From: Bicyclus anynana
Lineage: Eukaryota; Arthropoda; Insecta; Lepidoptera; Nymphalidae
Assembly (NCBI RefSeq): GCF_947172395.1
Contig: NC_069090.1
Location: forward strand, 12,600,329 to 12,664,328
DNA: 64,000 nt
Direction of reading: 5' to 3'
Shown here piece by piece: positions 62,001 to 64,000 of the stretch. The translations under genes and the position numbers were made by a program. Numbering within the stretch: the first letter of the stretch is position 1; every line of letters starts with the position of its first letter. Below the pieces are notes generated by a model that was not told where the DNA came from, made no database searches, and was given only the letters and a program-made list of their open reading frames with translations.

Positions 62001-62960
62001 TAGTAATGAGTAACTCAGATCGTGTGGCAATATGGAAGAGCAAGGAGTTGCATGGACGATTCTACAAGGCCCTTACTGGGCCGGATGTAGATCAAATAAC
62101 ATCTGTATCTTGGTTGCAATTCGGTGACCTCTTTGGGGAAACCGAGGGTTTTGTCTGTGCAATTATGGACGAAGTTATAAAGACGAGAAACTACCGGAAA
62201 CACATTATGAAAGATGGCACTCTAGACATCTGTCGAGCGTGTCATCGTCCTGGGGAGTCCCTCAGGCATATTGTGTCCGGGTGTTCTCACCTTGCTAACG
62301 GCGAATACTTGCACAGACATAATCAAGTAGCCAAGATAATCCACCAACAGCTTGCTCTTCAATATGGCCTTATCGATTTTGAGATGCCTTACTATAGGTA
62401 CGACCCAGCGTCAGTTCTTGAAAATAGCAGTGCATTGCTCTACTGGGACCGAACGATTATCACTGACAGGTATATTGTAGCCAATAGACCTGATATAGTG
62501 CTAGTCGATCGGTCAGTGCGTCGTGCAATAATTGTTGATATTACTGTTCCACATGACGATAATCTGGTTAAAGCCGAAAAGGAAAAAGTATCAAAATACT
62601 TGGACCTTGCTCACGAGATTACCGCCATGTGGAATGTTGAGTCAACTATTATTGTTCCGATAGTTGTTTCAGTCAATGGTCTTATAGCGAAAAGCTTCGA
62701 CCAACATCTTAAGAAGCTTTCGCTTAACTGTTGGATCAAGAGTCGGATACAAAAGGCAGTGATTCTTGAGACGGCGCGTATTGTGAGGAGGTTCCTCACT
62801 CTGGAGCCCTGACCACCGGTTGCTTGGACACTCAAATGTCCCGCAGCGGGAGGGTGAATTTTTTTTTATAAATTTTTAATAATGTTGTGTATTTTATTAT
62901 ACTTATATTGTTAAAAATTTAAAAAAAAGAAGTAATAAATAAATGAGAGAAAAAAAATAT
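59066..62960 (+). mobile_element. Full-length Dong/R4-like non-LTR retrotransposon
   Basis: About 3.9 kb: 5' UTR ~155 bp, one ORF, and a 3' UTR with 'ctcaaatgtcccgcagcggg' that is shared with copies at 3.4, 20.2 and 23.1 kb. Flanks on both sides are TAA-rich (ataataatatatataat upstream; ataataatagtaataaataa downstream), as for Dong elements that insert into TAA repeats. Exact 5' end is uncertain by some tens of bp. Confidence 0.85.
59222..62812 (+). CDS. Reverse transcriptase with restriction-like endonuclease (Dong/R4-like), intact 1196 aa
   Basis: Single protein for target-primed reverse transcription. The N-terminus is Ser/Pro- and Gln-rich. A basic region follows (APAWRTRIERRITLTRTL). 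RT motifs: KCPGPDGLHNFWLKWF; QNGCKARSRGTKELLLID; WIDYKKAYDSVPHSWL with D598; GIRRGIFQGDSLSPLWF; and YMDD at 703-706. Downstream are HHPRSSVMRLYLPRKCGG and the cysteine-histidine motif C1004-x2-C1007-x8-H1016-x4-C1021. The restriction-like nuclease has P-D1091 followed 15 residues later by D1106 (IVDITVP), then KAEKEKVSKYLDLA. No stop, frameshift or missing catalytic residue is visible, so it may be active. Domain order and the 'QNGC..RG.KEQLLID'-type block fit R4/Dong rather than R2 (no N-terminal zinc finger/Myb recognised). Confidence 0.94.
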   Translation: MRRGGGRTSAQIKNYESSSSSPSSPEEFKTPPTSAGDVTPTPVRRTHRGVTTRRRQQQQQQYQQQSDDDILPESLGQVELRAPVSAPATGGIVRRMRWSRPLNESVMRAYYGATEGGTNLTAYRSRMLSMFQTLEPTVIVTAQRLSDQVRAIQRRHLLDEANLERLRSTSVQIDTIRSLPQQTLQTNIPEVLQDGIDMQVSSQNYEQLRRTLEDSIMTYRYMPLNLRPKLPRLPVHRRNMALVGVLDQILGEYLVTSEDLSDTHSILFCGAVAACRIAGVKFPEPRTAPQRTGQAPAWRTRIERRITLTRTLIAKLICFKEGNNRPRVMRFVTQAFAGTDTRPFQYLACVTERIDFLKQKVYAWAQRIRRYKERIGRYNQNRIFQSDQRKVYRNWERSSVCVTDGEPPTSDAMSDFWRSIWSAPVGHTEGDWMSTVKEECAMVEKMIPISITTENVSCAIRPASNWKCPGPDGLHNFWLKWFRSAHSILAVQFQNAIDTGSLPAFLTTGVTFLLHKSGSTTDPKNYRPITCLPTIYKLLTSILSSKLTMHINANHILAPTQNGCKARSRGTKELLLIDTAICQQVRRNRKNLTAAWIDYKKAYDSVPHSWLMEVMRLYKVDTTLCSFLESCMGQWMTVLRHPGASECSESNELIGIRRGIFQGDSLSPLWFCLALNPLSTLLRDSGLGFRLRRGGELISHLLYMDDLKLYASKRTDLVSLLKITQTFSNDIRMEFGVDKCAVINVERGRIVSSENIVISETVILRSLLEGETYKYLGMTEALCIEAGNMKQVVKERFFGRLKKVLKSLLSGGNKVRAFNSWVMPLLIYTFGILKWTQTELDSLDYKVRKLLTSYRMHHPRSSVMRLYLPRKCGGRGFLNARNLHNREVCNLRDHFLKMNVSMYQDVVAVDKGLTPLSLGKENWRKPIVMSNSDRVAIWKSKELHGRFYKALTGPDVDQITSVSWLQFGDLFGETEGFVCAIMDEVIKTRNYRKHIMKDGTLDICRACHRPGESLRHIVSGCSHLANGEYLHRHNQVAKIIHQQLALQYGLIDFEMPYYRYDPASVLENSSALLYWDRTIITDRYIVANRPDIVLVDRSVRRAIIVDITVPHDDNLVKAEKEKVSKYLDLAHEITAMWNVESTIIVPIVVSVNGLIAKSFDQHLKKLSLNCWIKSRIQKAVILETARIVRRFLTLEP

Positions 62961-63800
62961 ATATATAATAATAGTAATAAATAAATAACCAGGCTATAAT
63001 AAATAAATAAATAATAAATAAGTAGTAGCATAAATTGACAAACTTTCAGCCTTTAAAAGTTAGGTAAGTGTGGCCATCGTAGGCTTACGTTCTATATTTT
63101 ATGATCCTTTTGAGACCTGTGTAAAGAATAATAATTTTTTATCTAATTGCAATTAAAAAAAAGCTTTTTCTCATGCTATATCTAAACTATCGACAAAAAC
63201 CAAACGTCGAAGACTTTTTCAAAGTAGATGGACTGCTAGAAAGAAGCAAAATGTACCTATTGTAAAAAAATTGCAAAAATACTAATAGAAAAATGTTCCA
63301 ACACACTGGAATACCTATTATTTGATAACAAATAACACAGTTACGCACAACATTGTGTGTGTGTGTGTGTGTGTGTTTTTTTTTTTGTATGATATATTTC
63401 TCTTCTCTTGGTCGCACGTAGCCTACTTATACCCTGAAATAACTTTATAATATAAGCTGTGAAATCACTGTGCGCTGCCTTAGTTAAATTTTCATAGCGA
63501 ACCACTTTGTGGGTAGCCGCACAATATTTTGAAAATCCCGCAACATGTAATTGCAATCCGCAACTGGCCACATTGTCAACAAACCAAATACAGAATTGTT
63601 TTGTTTTAATGTGTATAGAACTGTAAAAAGTTTAAATATAAATTAAATCATTATATTTACAAGTTTCTTACTTGATTTTGTAATTTATAGAAAGCTAGAT
63701 GTGCTCCGCGGTTTCACCTGCGTAAATCCACTTACTGTGAGATCGGGTTTTTATGCTATTCCAGGCATGGCAAATGTATCTCTATGCAAAATTTCACTCA
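62961..63800. other. Intergenic DNA with (TAAA)n and (GT)n tracts
   Basis: 62970-63028 is TAAA/TAA-rich, the target region of the Dong-like element. (GT)n of about 11 units lies at 63354-63375, followed by a T tract. 'gcggtttcacctgcgtaaat' near 63708 is a Helitron-like scrap. No gene. Confidence 0.6.
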
Positions 63801-63805
63801 ATTTA

Positions 63806-63917
63806 TCTCATCGTCAGCCGATAGACTTCCACTGCTGGACAGAGGCCTCTTGCATGGACTTCCAAACACAACGGTCTCGAAGTATCCAGCGGCTCCCTGC
63901 AACCCGCTTGATATCCT
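63806..63917 (-). mobile_element. RTE-like LINE 3' end fragment
   Basis: Minus strand 'aagcgggttgcagggagccg ... tggaagtctatcggctga', same subtype as 5935 and 20608. Confidence 0.85.
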
Positions 63918-64000
63918 ATGGCTATAAACAACAAATATATTGCATGCACTTTTTTAGCTCTCACTTACATCTTCCTTGTAATAAGGAAAAAGTACTTTAA

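Noticed and set aside
59222..62812. R2-type rDNA-specific element
   Set aside because: No 28S rDNA flank and no recognisable N-terminal zinc finger/Myb; the TAA-rich flanks and the QNGC block fit Dong/R4.

Overview
The window is eukaryotic, intron-containing, AT-rich and crowded with transposable elements (TEs). It is very probably from a lepidopteran, plausibly a nymphalid butterfly. The evidence is the set of repeats: two abundant tRNA-derived SINEs, RTE-like LINE tails ending in (GAT)n, short Helitron-like elements with TC...CTAGT ends, a Dong/R4-type LINE in TAA-rich DNA, and 'accgacttcc...aggaggttctacg' repeats. Species cannot be named from the sequence alone.

Two complete host genes can be assembled from exons whose splice sites and phases all agree. 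(1) Minus strand, 4240-11320: a six-exon CRAL-TRIO (Sec14-like / alpha-tocopherol-transfer-protein-like) lipid-binding protein of 313 aa. (2) Plus strand, 27225-47729: a six-exon very-long-chain 3-oxoacyl-CoA reductase (KAR, HSD17B12/let-767/spidey family) of 314 aa, with an ER-type N-terminal membrane segment, intact Ser-Tyr-Lys active site and C-terminal dilysine signal. Its first intron is 13.1 kb and full of TEs. Part of its exon 4 is tandemly repeated behind it.

Layout: 1-4.2 kb, SINEs, an RTE tail and a 5'-truncated Penelope-like element with a GIY-YIG domain, a hammerhead-ribozyme-like motif and a 16-bp target-site duplication (TSD). 4.2-11.3 kb, the CRAL-TRIO gene with TE-filled introns. 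11.3-27 kb, intergenic TEs, including two non-autonomous hAT elements with 8-bp TSDs, a Tigger/pogo-type MITE (inside the CRAL-TRIO intron), long palindromes and minisatellites. 27.2-47.7 kb, the KAR gene. 47.7-51.7 kb, Helitron-like copies and an 83-bp satellite. 51.7-55.9 kb, a non-autonomous LTR retrotransposon with apparently identical 351-bp LTRs, a gag with two zinc knuckles and no pol. 56-64 kb, more repeats and an intact 1196-codon Dong/R4-like LINE (59.1-63.0 kb), with three 5'-truncated relatives elsewhere in the window.

A recurring theme is palindromes with very short spacers, often built from pieces of single TE copies (13.0, 15.2, 21.7, 38.3, 41.6 kb), plus longer foldbacks (14.3, 29.5, 31.4 kb). 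All family assignments come from reading motifs by eye; no database search was run.
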